DNA from: Rhizobiales bacterium Ga0077525
GTDB lineage: Bacteria; Pseudomonadota; Alphaproteobacteria; Rhizobiales; Xanthobacteraceae
DNA length: 64,000 nucleotides
Assembly (NCBI GenBank): GCA_001464835.1
Contig: LNDS01000056.1
Span: 1-64,000 of the forward strand
Direction of reading: 5' to 3'
Shown: one piece after another, positions 34,428 to 45,089 of the stretch
How positions within the stretch are numbered: the stretch's first letter is position 1
How the letters are laid out: every line of letters begins with the position of its first letter
The notes under the pieces: generated by a model
What the model was told of the DNA's origin: nothing
Databases searched by the model: none
Seen by the model: only the letters and a program-made list of their open reading frames with translations
Made by a program: the position numbers and the translations under genes

Positions 34428-35636
34428 ATGAATACTACGCCTCGTTTTGGATTGAGTGCGCGCCAGTGGGCGGTCGGGCTTGCCGGCTATTGCACCTTCA
34501 TCAATTTGTATTCGCCGCAGTCGATCCTGCCGCTGCTGGCGACCGAATTCGGCGCCGGCGCCGCCGAGATCGCCAACATCATGACGGCCAGCACTTTGGC
34601 CGTGGCGCTGACCGCGCCGTTCACCGGCACGGTCGCCGACGTGCTCGGCCGCAAGCGCGTCATCGTGACAGCGATGCTGTTGCTCGGCATACCGACACTG
34701 ATGTGCGCATTCGCCTCGAATCTGCACGAGCTGATTGTCTGGCGTTTCGTGCAAGGTTTGGTGATGCCGCCGGTTTTTGCCGTCACCATTGCCTATATCG
34801 GCGACGAGTGGGAAGCCCATGAAGCGACCGCCGCCGCCGGCGTCTATACGTCGGGCGCCAGCATCGGCGGCTTCGCCGGCCGTTTCTTCACCGGCGTTCT
34901 CTCCGACATGATCGGCTGGCGCGGCGCGTTGATCTGCATCGCGCTGATGACGTTAGCCGGCGGCATCGTCGTCATGACGTTGCTGCCGCGCGAACGCAAA
35001 TTCGTCCGCTCCGAAGGCCTGCTCGCCTCGGGCAAACAGATGCTGCAACACTTCCACAACAAGCAATTGCTCGCCACTTACGCGGTCGGCTTCGGCGTCT
35101 TGTTCTGCTTCGTCTCGACCTTCACTTACATCAACTTCCGCCTCGCGGCCGCGCCGTACAATCTGTCGGCGACGTGGCTGGGCGCGATCTTCATCGTCTA
35201 TCTCGTCGGCTCCGGGCTGGCGCCGATGGCCGGCTGGGCGGTCGGCCGTTTCGGCCGGCGACGTTTCATGATTCCGGTGATTGGCCTCTGGATGTTCGGC
35301 GTGTTGTTGACGTTGTCCGGTCCGCTCTGGCTGATCGTGTGCGGCCTGACATTGTCGTCTGCCTGCGGCCTGATCTGCCAGGCGATTTCCACCGGTTACG
35401 TCACCATCACCGCCAAAGTTGGACGGTCGTCGGCGGTCGGGCTTTACGTGACGAGTTTCTATGTCGGCGGCAGTTTCGGCGCCGCACTCGGCGGCATTGC
35501 TTGGGTTTTCGGCGGCTGGCCGGCCTGCGTCGCCATGATCGTCTCGGTACAAATGTGCATGGGCGCCATCGTCTTCTTCCTCTGGGCGCGCCGCGTGCCG
35601 GCCGCGCCGGCGGTGACCCCGATCGAGCCGCCATGA
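34428..35636 (+). CDS. MFS transporter (YnfM-like exporter)
   Basis: The 402-residue protein has 12 hydrophobic segments. Motif A is seen as GTVADVLGRKRVIV and in the second half as GWAVGRFGRRRFM. The N-terminal pattern YCTFINLYSPQSILPLLATEF and LHELIVWRFVQGLVMPPVFA is typical of the YnfM branch of drug/metabolite exporters. The substrate is unknown. Confidence 0.9.
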   Translation: MNTTPRFGLSARQWAVGLAGYCTFINLYSPQSILPLLATEFGAGAAEIANIMTASTLAVALTAPFTGTVADVLGRKRVIVTAMLLLGIPTLMCAFASNLHELIVWRFVQGLVMPPVFAVTIAYIGDEWEAHEATAAAGVYTSGASIGGFAGRFFTGVLSDMIGWRGALICIALMTLAGGIVVMTLLPRERKFVRSEGLLASGKQMLQHFHNKQLLATYAVGFGVLFCFVSTFTYINFRLAAAPYNLSATWLGAIFIVYLVGSGLAPMAGWAVGRFGRRRFMIPVIGLWMFGVLLTLSGPLWLIVCGLTLSSACGLICQAISTGYVTITAKVGRSSAVGLYVTSFYVGGSFGAALGGIAWVFGGWPACVAMIVSVQMCMGAIVFFLWARRVPAAPAVTPIEPP

Positions 35637-35653
35637 GGCGACTTTTTAATTGT

Positions 35654-35698
35654 GCATGATCCGATCCGAAAACCGGTTCCCACTTTTCGGGATCATGC
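35654..35698. repeat. Dispersed palindromic repeat, family B, copy 1
   Basis: GCATGATCCGATCCGAAAAC...CACTTTTCGGGATCATGC, a 45-bp near-palindrome with a central CCGGTTCCC. A nearly identical copy is at 58566-58610. The right end supplies GCA TGA (last codon and stop) to the minus-strand gene at 35693. Confidence 0.9.
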
Positions 35699-36292
35699 AC
35701 CCGCGCTGGGATGCCACAACGGCGCATAGCCTTTCGCCAGCGCACCCATAATGGACGGCGGCGTCAGCACATCGGCCCGCCCCGCCTGCGGCCGAACGCG
35801 GCTCTCGTCATAGCCCGATGGCGACCAGCGCAGCAACTTCTTGCCGCGTACGGCGAAAGCCGCGCCGTCACGCGCGATCATCGCGCCGTCCGGCAAGTCA
35901 TCGAGGCCGCGCCTGTGCAGCCGCTTGGCTCTGCCGCCGAGCCGCTCGCGGTGCAGTACGGCATCCATTTCCGGCGCTTTCGGCGCGCCCGCAAACAGCG
36001 CAGCGAAAGCTTGCGCATCCTTGCGCCGGCATTCGAAGCACGGCCGATGCCCGGCCGCGAGCGCCGTCACCTCGTCGAGAAAAAACAATTCGCTGTAGCT
36101 GTCGCCCCAGACTTTGCGATGGCGATTGTTGAAATCGAGCTTGCAGCAGATCCACTGCTTCGACGCCCAGCGCCGCGCACCCAATTTGCGCCGTGCGTCA
36201 TGCAGCCGGCCGCCGCGATTGCCCATCAGCAATCCGCGCGCGGGGGCGATTGTCAGTTCGCCGAAAGGCGTGACCCGGTTCTGCAGTGGCAT
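35693..36292 (-). CDS. Hypothetical protein with CxxC motif
   Basis: The 199-residue product starts at an ATG without a strong ribosome site, so the start is uncertain. Blocks that look conserved are RGLLMGNRGGRLHDARRKLG, WASKQWICCKLDFNNRHRKV, GDSYSELFFLDEVTALAAGH and RPCFECRRKDAQAFA. The CFEC pair and the preceding ICCKL may bind metal, as in HNH-like or zinc-ribbon folds, but this is only suggestive. Its stop codon lies inside a family-B repeat. Confidence 0.65.
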   Translation of the reverse strand: MPLQNRVTPFGELTIAPARGLLMGNRGGRLHDARRKLGARRWASKQWICCKLDFNNRHRKVWGDSYSELFFLDEVTALAAGHRPCFECRRKDAQAFAALFAGAPKAPEMDAVLHRERLGGRAKRLHRRGLDDLPDGAMIARDGAAFAVRGKKLLRWSPSGYDESRVRPQAGRADVLTPPSIMGALAKGYAPLWHPSAGA

Positions 36293-36312
36293 GTGCGCCA
36301 AGCATTCACTAT

Positions 36313-36624
36313 TCACAGTCCCAATGCAAAAGCCCCGGCCGCCGCCGCCACGCCGGCCGCGACGGCGGCGAAATCCTTTCGCCACAGATACATGGTGCCC
36401 GCCGCGGCCCCCATCGCCAGCACCGCGCGCAAACCGCCCTGCACCAGGATCGGCGCGATGGTCGCCGCGATCACCGCGCCGGGCAGCGCATTCAACATGC
36501 GGCGCAGCCGCGGGCCGATGGTGACGCGGCCGATCAGCCAGTAGCCGCCGGCGCGGGTCAGGTAGACGGCGGCGCTCATGGCCGCGAGAAGTGCGATGAA
36601 ACCGACGGGATCGCTCTCAATCAT
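36313..36624 (-). CDS. azlD: AzlD domain-containing protein (branched-chain amino acid export, small subunit)
   Basis: The 103-residue membrane protein has four helices, including IALLAAMSAAVYLTRAGGYW and MLNALPGAVIAATIAPILVQGG, which is the AzlD pattern. It starts 8 bases inside the azlC gene end, so the pair is coupled. AzlCD exports branched-chain amino acids or analogues; the substrate here is inferred from the family. Confidence 0.92.
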   Translation of the reverse strand: MIESDPVGFIALLAAMSAAVYLTRAGGYWLIGRVTIGPRLRRMLNALPGAVIAATIAPILVQGGLRAVLAMGAAAGTMYLWRKDFAAVAAGVAAAAGAFALGL

Positions 36625-37333
36625 CGGTGAAAGCTCCGGCGATGCAGCCGGCCAGCGCGCCTGCGACGACATACCAGTAACCGCCGAACAGCATATAGAC
36701 GACGACCGCGGCGGTGCCGCCGACGATCCAGCTCAGCGAGCGGCGTGGGCCTTTCCACATCGGCACCAGCATGGCGACGAAGAAAGCCGGCACCACCATG
36801 TCGAGACCGAAGCGGCGCGGGTCGCCGGCGGCCGCGCCCAACCAAAAACCCGGGATGGTCGCCAGCACCCAGACGATGTACATGATCGCGCAGGTGCCAA
36901 CCAGGAAGTTCGGATCGCGTCCGCCATTGGCGTGATAGCGCAGCGACAAGAGCCAGTTCGGTTCGCCGAGCAGATAGAGCGCCGGATAGACCTTGTAGGC
37001 CGGCGACGTATGCAGCAGCGGCCGCAAGGTGGTGCCGATCAGCACGTAACGCAGATTGACGAGAAGCGTGATGGCGACGATGCCGACGCCGGCCGACAGC
37101 GTGATCTGCGACGGCCAGGTTTCCAAGACGACCATTTGCGTCAACCCGGCATAGACCGTGCCGGTCATCAGCAGCGCATCGGCGAGCGACAGGCCCTTGC
37201 GCGCCGCGACGATGCCGTAGGCCATCGCGAAGGCCGCCAGCCCCGGCAGGATCGGCAGCGCCGCCACGGCGCCCTCGCGGAACGCGGCGAAGGTCCAGCG
37301 CGGTGCGGATGGCTTTTCGATTTCGCTATCCAT
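36617..37333 (-). CDS. azlC: AzlC family permease (branched-chain amino acid export, large subunit)
   Basis: The 238-residue protein has about six helices. AzlC motifs: FREGAVAALPILPGLAAFAM, YGIVAARKGLSLADALLMTG, VYAGLTQMVVLETW and VNLRYVLIGTTLRPLL. It starts at the ATG at 37333, next to a family-A repeat that fills its promoter region. Confidence 0.94.
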   Translation of the reverse strand: MDSEIEKPSAPRWTFAAFREGAVAALPILPGLAAFAMAYGIVAARKGLSLADALLMTGTVYAGLTQMVVLETWPSQITLSAGVGIVAITLLVNLRYVLIGTTLRPLLHTSPAYKVYPALYLLGEPNWLLSLRYHANGGRDPNFLVGTCAIMYIVWVLATIPGFWLGAAAGDPRRFGLDMVVPAFFVAMLVPMWKGPRRSLSWIVGGTAAVVVYMLFGGYWYVVAGALAGCIAGAFTDD

Positions 37334-37348
37334 GACCGTCCAAAAATC

Positions 37349-37465
37349 CGTCACCCTGAGGTGCCCGGCGCAGCCGGGCCTCGAAGGGCGACGGCCCGCA
37401 AGTCCGATGGCCGTCCATCCTTCGAGGCTCGCGTGTAAAAACACGCTCGCACCTCAGGATGACGG
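37349..37465. repeat. Dispersed palindromic repeat, family A, copy 2
   Basis: CGTCACCCTGAGGTG...CTCGAAGGGCGACGG and a complementary half with CCTTCGAGGCTCGCG...CACCTCAGGATGACGG. Same layout as 16941-17051, in inverse order of the two half types. Confidence 0.85.
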
Positions 37466-37514
37466 AGACAGGTTCGCTTAACTCAGCCGCGGCAGATGGG
37501 GAAGCCACAAAAAC

Positions 37515-37541
37515 AAACGCCCGCCATGCGGCGGGCGTTTT
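37515..37541 (-). terminator. Intrinsic terminator after ftsH
   Basis: AAACGCCCGCC-ATGC-GGCGGGCGTTT is a perfect 11-bp stem 21 bp after the ftsH stop. On the minus strand it is followed by GTTTTTG. Confidence 0.9.
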
Positions 37542-37561
37542 AGATCATTGCCGAGCGGGCT

Positions 37562-39487
<1,926 letters not shown>

Positions 39488-39632
39488 GGAGCGTTCCTAC
39501 TCCGCGGCGCATGGCGCCAGCGGCCCTTGTCTGTTCGCGTGATTTGCCGATTAGCTCGGGGTCGTGTGGTCCATCCCGAAACCAATGTAGGCACCGCAAG
39601 CCCGCATGGAAAGGGCTCGAATCCGGGATATC

Positions 39633-40754
39633 CTAGCGCGTTTTGCGGGGCTTGGCGCGGGGCGGTCGGCCTTTGGTTAAGGCTTTTGGCCGGGTCGCGC
39701 GGCGCGCCGGCGCCCGCTCGACGACGATTTTACCGCCAATAACGTCGCCGGTCAGCGTCACAATCGCCCCGGCGAGGCTGCGGCGGAACGGTTTGCCCGT
39801 TTTTTTGGCAAAATCCAGGGCTGATTTCAGCGCCTCCAGCTTGGCCAATTCGACCGGGCCTTCATCGCCCACGGCGTCGATCGCCCGGCCGAGCAGGCGC
39901 AGGGCGATTTCGTCGGGCGCGAAACCAAATTTGGCGCCGTCGTAGGCCACGGTCCCCGGCCTGGATTTGACGCTCAGCGTGTCCGCCGCCTCTCCGCTCA
40001 TCGCCACCAGAGCGGCCTCGGCCCGGCGAAGCCGCCGCGCTAGCAACGCCAGGCGACCGGCATCGAGCCCCTCCCCGGCCAATTGCGGCATCAGCCCGCG
40101 CAGCCGGGCGCGGGTGAATTTAGCGTCGCGGTTGGTCGGATCGTCGGCAAACGGGGTGTTCGCGGCCTGAAGCGTGGCGATCAGCCGCGCTTTCGGGATA
40201 TCGAGCAAGGGGCGCAAGAGGAGGATGTCATTGCCTGCTTCTTCTTTACCTCCCCCTTCAGGGGAGGGATAAGAAAGCAAAGACGTTCGCGCCATCGCCG
40301 AAAGCCCGGTCAGGCCGCTGCCGCGCAGAAGACGGATGAGCACCGTCTCGGCCTGATCGTCGAGCGTATGCGCGGTCAGGACATGCAACGCACTTAGCCT
40401 TCGCGCCGCCTCGCCGAGCAAGCGATAGCGCGCGTGACGCGCCGCCTGCGGCAATCCGGTTTTCGGCTTCTTGCCGGTCCAGCGCAGCGTGCGGTGCACG
40501 ATGCCGAGCTTTTTCGCGAGCCGCGCGACGTCCAACGCTTCGCGTTTCGATTCAGGCCGCAGTCCATGATCGATAGTGACGGCGGTCAGCACCGGCCCGC
40601 TCTGGCGAGCGGCGCGCCAGCGCGCGGCCAGCACCATCAGCGCGGTCGAGTCCGGCCCGCCGGACACGGCGAGAACCAGAGCTTTCGCATCGGTCAGGTC
40701 GGAGAACAGCGCATCGGCTTCCGCCGCGCTAATAACTGAGGTGTGCGGGGGCAT
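39633..40754 (-). CDS. tilS: tRNA(Ile)-lysidine synthase
   Basis: The 373-residue enzyme converts the wobble C of tRNA-Ile2 to lysidine, reading AUA. The PP-loop SGGPDSTALM, TIDHGLRPES, and THTLDDQAETVLIRLLRGSG are clear. At about residues 161-178 there is an unusual insert, SYPSPEGGGKEEAGND, encoded by a C-rich palindrome (family C repeat). The C-terminus is very basic (PKALTKGRPPRAKPRKTR). The start codon sits in a hairpin. Confidence 0.93.
   Translation of the reverse strand: MPPHTSVISAAEADALFSDLTDAKALVLAVSGGPDSTALMVLAARWRAARQSGPVLTAVTIDHGLRPESKREALDVARLAKKLGIVHRTLRWTGKKPKTGLPQAARHARYRLLGEAARRLSALHVLTAHTLDDQAETVLIRLLRGSGLTGLSAMARTSLLSYPSPEGGGKEEAGNDILLLRPLLDIPKARLIATLQAANTPFADDPTNRDAKFTRARLRGLMPQLAGEGLDAGRLALLARRLRRAEAALVAMSGEAADTLSVKSRPGTVAYDGAKFGFAPDEIALRLLGRAIDAVGDEGPVELAKLEALKSALDFAKKTGKPFRRSLAGAIVTLTGDVIGGKIVVERAPARRATRPKALTKGRPPRAKPRKTR
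40249..40267. repeat. Palindrome (family C) inside tilS
   Basis: CCTCCCC-CTTCA-GGGGAGG is a 7-bp stem inside the coding sequence of tilS. This CCTCCCCCTT...GGGGAGG type is common in intergenic DNA of rhizobial genomes; here it is translated. Confidence 0.6.
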
Positions 40755-40769
40755 GATCCATCATGCCCC
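40748..40769 (-). promoter_or_regulatory. Hairpin masking the tilS start codon
   Basis: GGGGCATGA-TCCA-TCATGCCCC is a 9-bp perfect stem; on the minus strand its 3' arm contains the tilS ATG. It lies between the cpoB stop and tilS. Confidence 0.5.
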
Positions 40770-40774
40770 GGCGC

Positions 40775-41920
40775 TCAGCATTTCGCACGCTTGATTTCCT
40801 GCTCGACGCCACGCTTCACGCTGGCGGAGGCTTTCGGATATTTGCGGCCGACTTCGCTCAACGTCGCGCAGGCGGCTTCCTTCTGATTGAGCGCCGCCAG
40901 CGACTGGCCGAGGCGCAGCAATGAATCCGGCGCCTTGCCCGCGCGCTCATGCTTGGTGGACACCGCGAGGAAAGACTCGGCCGCGTCGCGATAGCGCTGG
41001 CGCTGATACAGGCTTTCGCCCAGCCAATATTGCGCATCGGGCTGCAAACGCTCGTTCGGATGTTTTTTCAGGAAATCGCGAAAGGCCTGTTCGGCCAAAG
41101 CGTAATCCTTGCGCAACATATAGCCGTAGGCCAGGTCGTATTCGTCCTGCGGCGAGGACGACGGCGGCAGCGTCGCCAGCGCGCCTTGCGGCGGCGTGGC
41201 GGCGCGCGGCGGCGGCGCATTGGTCGGGGCGGCAATCGGCGCCGACGCCATGGTCGCGGCGGCGCGCGCATTATTCATGGCCTGCTCCGGCGCGACGATC
41301 GACGGCTGCACGGGCTGATTGCCGGACAAGGTCGAAAGATCGAGCGGCGCACCGGCGTCGCGTCCGCCCGGCGCACCGATCGGCGGTTCGTTGGCAACGG
41401 CAGTACCGTTAGACGACAGGCTGCCGAGCATGCGCGGCGCGCCGGGCGCTTCCGGCTGCTGCGAAGGATCAAACACGTCGGAGCGGCGGCCCGAAGGACC
41501 GGCCGGCGCCACCGGGATCTGCCCGGCCGGCGGGGCCGCGCGCGGCGGCAAGGCCGGGGTCGCGCCGACCATTGGCTGTTGCGGCGGCGCATTGCCGCCC
41601 ATTTGCGACAGGCCGCGCACCTGCTGCTCGAGCTGCTGGTTGCGGTACTGCAATTGCTCGATGGTGCCGGTCAACTGGCGCAGCGCGTTCTCCAGCCGGT
41701 CGAGCCGCACGGTGAGTTCGGCCGGATCGCTTGGATCGACTTGCTGCGGCACGCCGCCGCCGCGGCCCTGTTGCGCCGGCGCGTTCTGCCCTTCGCCGCG
41801 CGAGAACAGATTGTCGAGGAAGCCCGGTCCGCGATCCTGCGCCAGAGCCGCGCCGCACATGGCAATCACCGCAACCGCGCCGAAGAGCGCTCCGTAGAGA
41901 GATGAAAAACGACGTGTCAT
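40775..41920 (-). CDS. cpoB: Cell division coordinator CpoB (YbgF)
   Basis: The 381-residue periplasmic protein links peptidoglycan synthesis to Tol-mediated outer membrane constriction. The signal peptide ends AALAQ. Order of parts: a coiled coil for trimerisation (ELTVRLDRLENALRQLTGTI, EQLQYRNQQLEQQVRGL), a Pro/Ala-rich linker of about 150 residues, then TPR repeats (YDLAYGYMLRKDYALAEQAF, AQYWLGESLYQRQRYRDAAE, ALNQKEAACATLSEVGRKYP). It closes the tol-pal cluster. Confidence 0.93.
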   Translation of the reverse strand: MTRRFSSLYGALFGAVAVIAMCGAALAQDRGPGFLDNLFSRGEGQNAPAQQGRGGGVPQQVDPSDPAELTVRLDRLENALRQLTGTIEQLQYRNQQLEQQVRGLSQMGGNAPPQQPMVGATPALPPRAAPPAGQIPVAPAGPSGRRSDVFDPSQQPEAPGAPRMLGSLSSNGTAVANEPPIGAPGGRDAGAPLDLSTLSGNQPVQPSIVAPEQAMNNARAAATMASAPIAAPTNAPPPRAATPPQGALATLPPSSSPQDEYDLAYGYMLRKDYALAEQAFRDFLKKHPNERLQPDAQYWLGESLYQRQRYRDAAESFLAVSTKHERAGKAPDSLLRLGQSLAALNQKEAACATLSEVGRKYPKASASVKRGVEQEIKRAKC

Positions 41921-41947
41921 AAGAGGTTTTGTCCGGTTGCCGCCTAC

Positions 41948-41973
41948 CCGAAGTCAGATCTATCCGACTTCGG
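41948..41973. repeat. Hairpin in the cpoB leader, proximal
   Basis: CCGAAGTC and GACTTCGG enclose a 10-nt loop, 28 bp upstream of the cpoB ATG. Confidence 0.5.
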
Positions 41974-41985
41974 CACTTTTAAATG

Positions 41986-42011
41986 CCCAACTCGGGTATA
42001 CCCGAGTTGGG
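41986..42011. repeat. Hairpin in the cpoB leader, distal
   Basis: CCCAACTCGGG-TATA-CCCGAGTTGGG is a perfect 11-bp stem. Together with the proximal hairpin it makes a two-hairpin leader before cpoB. Confidence 0.6.
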
Positions 42012-42080
42012 TTAGGCGGGACATCGCTAGCATAAGATCGCCAGTGTCGGAATTGTGACTGAACATACGCTCAAAAGCGA

Positions 42081-42107
42081 AATGCCCGACCTGTTGGCCG
42101 GGCATAA
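42081..42107 (-). terminator. Intrinsic terminator after pal
   Basis: ATGCCCGAC and GCCGGGCAT pair with one G-U, loop CTGTTGG; on the minus strand TTTCGCTTTT follows. It lies 26 bp after the pal stop. Confidence 0.75.
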
Positions 42108-42132
42108 CGGTCTCATTTTACTTGAAAGTCGA

Positions 42133-42633
42133 TCACGAACCCGCGTTGAGCACCGTGACCGCGCGGCGGTTCTGCGACCAGCACGAAATGTCGTTACAGA
42201 CCGCGACCGGGCGCTCCTTGCCGTAGGAGATGGTCTTGATGCGAGCGGCCTGGATGCCGCGCGAAATCAGATAGTCGCGGGTCGACTGGGCGCGGCGGGC
42301 GCCGAGCGCGATATTGTATTCGCGCGTGCCGCGTTCGTCGGCGTGGCCTTCGATGGTGAAAGAGTACTGGCTGTAATTGGTCAGCCACTGCGCCTGCTTG
42401 TCGAGCGTGGCGCGGCCGAGCGCGGTCAGTTCGGTCTGGTCGGTTTCGAAGAACACGCGATCGCCGACATTGACGACGAAGTCCTGCTGGCTGCCCGGCG
42501 TCGATGCCGAACCGGCGCCGCCGGCTCCGCCCGCATTGTCCGCCGCCTGATTGGCACACGCCGAGATTGCCAATGCCGTGGCGAGCACCGCGACAAGGCG
42601 CGCGCTACGCAGAATTTTCCCGATCTCGATCAT
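42133..42633 (-). CDS. pal: Peptidoglycan-associated lipoprotein Pal
   Basis: The 166-residue outer-membrane lipoprotein has a lipobox ISAC at about residue 26 and a Gly-rich linker. The OmpA-like domain is intact: VFFETDQTELTALGRATLDK, IEGHADERGTREYNIALGARRA and YGKERPVAVCNDISCWSQNRR, with Asp and Arg that hold meso-diaminopimelate. Pal binds TolB and CpoB. It has its own upstream gap (228 bp) and terminator. Confidence 0.97.
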   Translation of the reverse strand: MIEIGKILRSARLVAVLATALAISACANQAADNAGGAGGAGSASTPGSQQDFVVNVGDRVFFETDQTELTALGRATLDKQAQWLTNYSQYSFTIEGHADERGTREYNIALGARRAQSTRDYLISRGIQAARIKTISYGKERPVAVCNDISCWSQNRRAVTVLNAGS

Positions 42634-42745
42634 CTGTCACTCCATCCTCGCGCACCGATTTTGAAACCTGCGCGCCACATAGCCATCAAGGGCATTGGCT
42701 TTCGCCACAGCCCTCACGTTTACCAGCGCCTTGGTTAAGCGAACC

Positions 42746-42765
42746 TTCCATCAACCTTGATGGAA
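42746..42765. promoter_or_regulatory. Palindrome upstream of pal
   Basis: TTCCATCAA-CC-TTGATGGAA is a perfect 9-bp inverted repeat, 113 bp upstream of the pal ATG. AACCTT occurs three times at 11-bp spacing across it (42742, 42753, 42764). Confidence 0.45.
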
Positions 42766-42861
42766 CCTTGCGAAAGCCCGTTAAAGGCCGCGCACCCGGT
42801 TAATCCGCGCCTCATGGTTAAGAGCGGGTGAATACGGCGGAGGTGCGACCTTGGCCGCGCG

Positions 42862-44205
42862 TTACGACAATAAAGGCGACCATGCTGGGTCGGAGGCCAA
42901 GGCCGGCGTCGGAACCTTCAGTTCATTCCGGCCAGTGATGTCGATGGTATAAAGCGACGGGCCCGCGCCCTGCTCGCGGAAGAACATCAGCACGCGGCCG
43001 TTCGGCGCAAACGTCGGGCCCTCGTTGTGAAAGCCCGATGTCAGCAGGCGCTCGCCCGAGCCGTCCGGCTTGAGCACGCCGATCGAGAACTGGCCGCGCG
43101 ACTGGCCGGTGAAGGCGATGAAATCGCCGCGCGGCGACCAGACCGGCGTCGAGTGATTGCCTTCGCCGAACGAGATGCGCTGCGCCGGTCCCCCGGTCGC
43201 CGCCATCACATAGATCTGCTGGCTGCCGCCGCGGTCGCTTTCGAAGCAGATGTACCTGCCGTCCGGCGAATAGCACGGGCCGGTGTCGATCGCCGGCGTA
43301 TCGGTGAGCCGCGTCGTCTGCTTCGAGCGCAGATCCATCACGAACAGGTTCGAATTCGGACCCTGCTGCAAACTCATGATGACGCGCTGGCCGTCCGACG
43401 AGAACCGCGGCGCAAAGGTCATGCCGGGGAAATTGCCGACAATTTCGCGCTGGCCGGTTTCGATGTTGAGGAGATAGACGCGCGGATCGGCCTGCCCATA
43501 GGACATATAGGTGATCTCTTGCGTCGATGGATTGAAGCGCGGCGTCAGCACCAGATCGTCGCCGCGCGTCAGATAGCGCGTGCCGGCGCCGTCCTGATCC
43601 ATGATGGCGAGGCGCTTGATGCGCCGCTCCTTCGGCCCGGTCTCGTCGACGAAGACGATGCGGCTGTCGAAATAGCCCTTCTCGCCGGTCAGCGTCTGGT
43701 AGATCGCGTCCGAAATGATGTGCGCAATGCGCCGCGCATTGTCGGGCGTGGTGAAATACTGCTTGCCGTCGAGCTGCTGCCCGGCGAACACGTCCCACAG
43801 ACGGAATTCAGCTTTCAGCCGTCCGTCGGCCTGCCGCGTCATGCGGCCGGTCACCAGCGCCTGCGCGTTGATGACGCGCCAGTCGGGAAAACGCGGCACC
43901 GCGTCGGAATTGGTGATCTTCTCGGTGAAGGCGGCCGGATTGATCGGCGCGAACAGCCCGCTGCGTTGCAGGTTGCTGGTGATGATCGCGGTGACGTTGC
44001 GCGCGATTTCCGTCTCAGCCGGCGAGCCGGCGACGAATTCCGGCAGCGCGATCGGCATCGGCTGCGGATTGCCTTGCGTGATCTCGACGCGCAAGGCGGC
44101 ACCGGCCTTGCGCGGCATCAGGATCGGCAATGTACCGGCGAGAGCGCCGGCGCCGGCGCCGACCAGAAGCCGGCGGCGATTAAAAACCAATTTGTTGCTG
44201 ATCAT
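42862..44205 (-). CDS. tolB: Tol-Pal system beta propeller protein TolB
   Basis: The 447-residue periplasmic protein begins at an ATG that shares one base with the tolA stop (TAATG). A twin-arginine-like basic N-terminus ([12 protein letters not shown]) precedes the export helix and cleavage near AGAA. The N-terminal alpha/beta domain ([18 protein letters not shown]) is followed by a six-bladed propeller with repeated W/D-containing strands ([49 protein letters not shown]). Confidence 0.96.
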   Translation of the reverse strand: MISNKLVFNRRRLLVGAGAGALAGTLPILMPRKAGAALRVEITQGNPQPMPIALPEFVAGSPAETEIARNVTAIITSNLQRSGLFAPINPAAFTEKITNSDAVPRFPDWRVINAQALVTGRMTRQADGRLKAEFRLWDVFAGQQLDGKQYFTTPDNARRIAHIISDAIYQTLTGEKGYFDSRIVFVDETGPKERRIKRLAIMDQDGAGTRYLTRGDDLVLTPRFNPSTQEITYMSYGQADPRVYLLNIETGQREIVGNFPGMTFAPRFSSDGQRVIMSLQQGPNSNLFVMDLRSKQTTRLTDTPAIDTGPCYSPDGRYICFESDRGGSQQIYVMAATGGPAQRISFGEGNHSTPVWSPRGDFIAFTGQSRGQFSIGVLKPDGSGERLLTSGFHNEGPTFAPNGRVLMFFREQGAGPSLYTIDITGRNELKVPTPALASDPAWSPLLS

Positions 44206-45089
44206 TATCGTCTCACCGGGAGGTCGCTGTACATTTTGCTGCTGTCGAAAACGAAATCGATTTCCTGCCACGTCTCGTAGGTCTGCGGACGCAGCATCGT
44301 ATAAGGCTGACCGACCAGAACCGCGCGCACGGCGCTGTCGCGCATGGCGTTGAAGACCGGGCCATTGCCGCTGGTGATCACCTGCGGACCGGTCGCCAAC
44401 GTGCCGTCACGCTTGAAACGAATGCGGATCACGATCTGGACCTGGCTGGCGTCCTGCGCGCCGGCCGGCGGATTCCACAGCGCGTAAAGCCGGGCGCGCA
44501 GCGCGTCGATCTCCGATTGCGACAGTTGCGCGGCGGCGCCGGAAGCAGCGCCCATGTTCGGCGTCGAATTGATTTCGGCGCCGGCGATGGAGTTGCGGGT
44601 CGGATCGCGCTTGTCGAGCAAGGCCGCGATCTTGTCCGGGTTGAACTCGGGCTGCTTCTGCGGCGGCTTCGGCGGCGGCGGCTTGCGCGGCGGCATCGGC
44701 GTCGGATTGGCGGATTCCGCCATCTTCTCCGGCGGCTTTTCCTGGGGTTTAAGCTTTTCGGCGATCGGGTCCGGCGGCGGCGCTTCCAGCTTCGCCTCCT
44801 TGTTCGGCGCGACTTCCCGTTTCTCGTCGATTTTCGGCTTGACCTCTTCGACCGGCTTCGGTCGCTCCTCGGCTATCTTCTCGACCATTGGCTTGGGCGG
44901 CTCTATCGGCTTCGGCGCGTCTTTCTGGCCCTTGGTCAGTTCGGAGAATTGCTTTTCGCTGACGATATCGACCGGCAGCGATTCAGCCGGCGTGGTCTCG
45001 AACGGCTTGCTTGAAAACGACAGAGTCGCCCAGGCCAGCACCAGAACGTGCAGCCCGGTCGAAATCGCCGATGCCGTCTTGATCTGCAT
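44205..45089 (-). CDS. tolA: Tol-Pal system protein TolA
   Basis: The 294-residue inner-membrane protein spans the periplasm. One helix ([17 protein letters not shown]) anchors it; then a long Pro/Lys/Glu region (about residues 45-150) with repeated EKxKPxEKPPEK blocks, and a C-terminal domain ([57 protein letters not shown]) that contacts Pal/TolB. It shares one base with tolR upstream (TAATG). Confidence 0.94.
   Translation of the reverse strand: MQIKTASAISTGLHVLVLAWATLSFSSKPFETTPAESLPVDIVSEKQFSELTKGQKDAPKPIEPPKPMVEKIAEERPKPVEEVKPKIDEKREVAPNKEAKLEAPPPDPIAEKLKPQEKPPEKMAESANPTPMPPRKPPPPKPPQKQPEFNPDKIAALLDKRDPTRNSIAGAEINSTPNMGAASGAAAQLSQSEIDALRARLYALWNPPAGAQDASQVQIVIRIRFKRDGTLATGPQVITSGNGPVFNAMRDSAVRAVLVGQPYTMLRPQTYETWQEIDFVFDSSKMYSDLPVRR

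Noticed and set aside
43027..44280. Long plus-strand frame over tolB, and similar ones over ftsH, rplY/pth, ychF and the fusion gene
   Set aside because: They are shadows caused by high third-position GC. Their products are Arg/Ala/Gly-rich with no domains.
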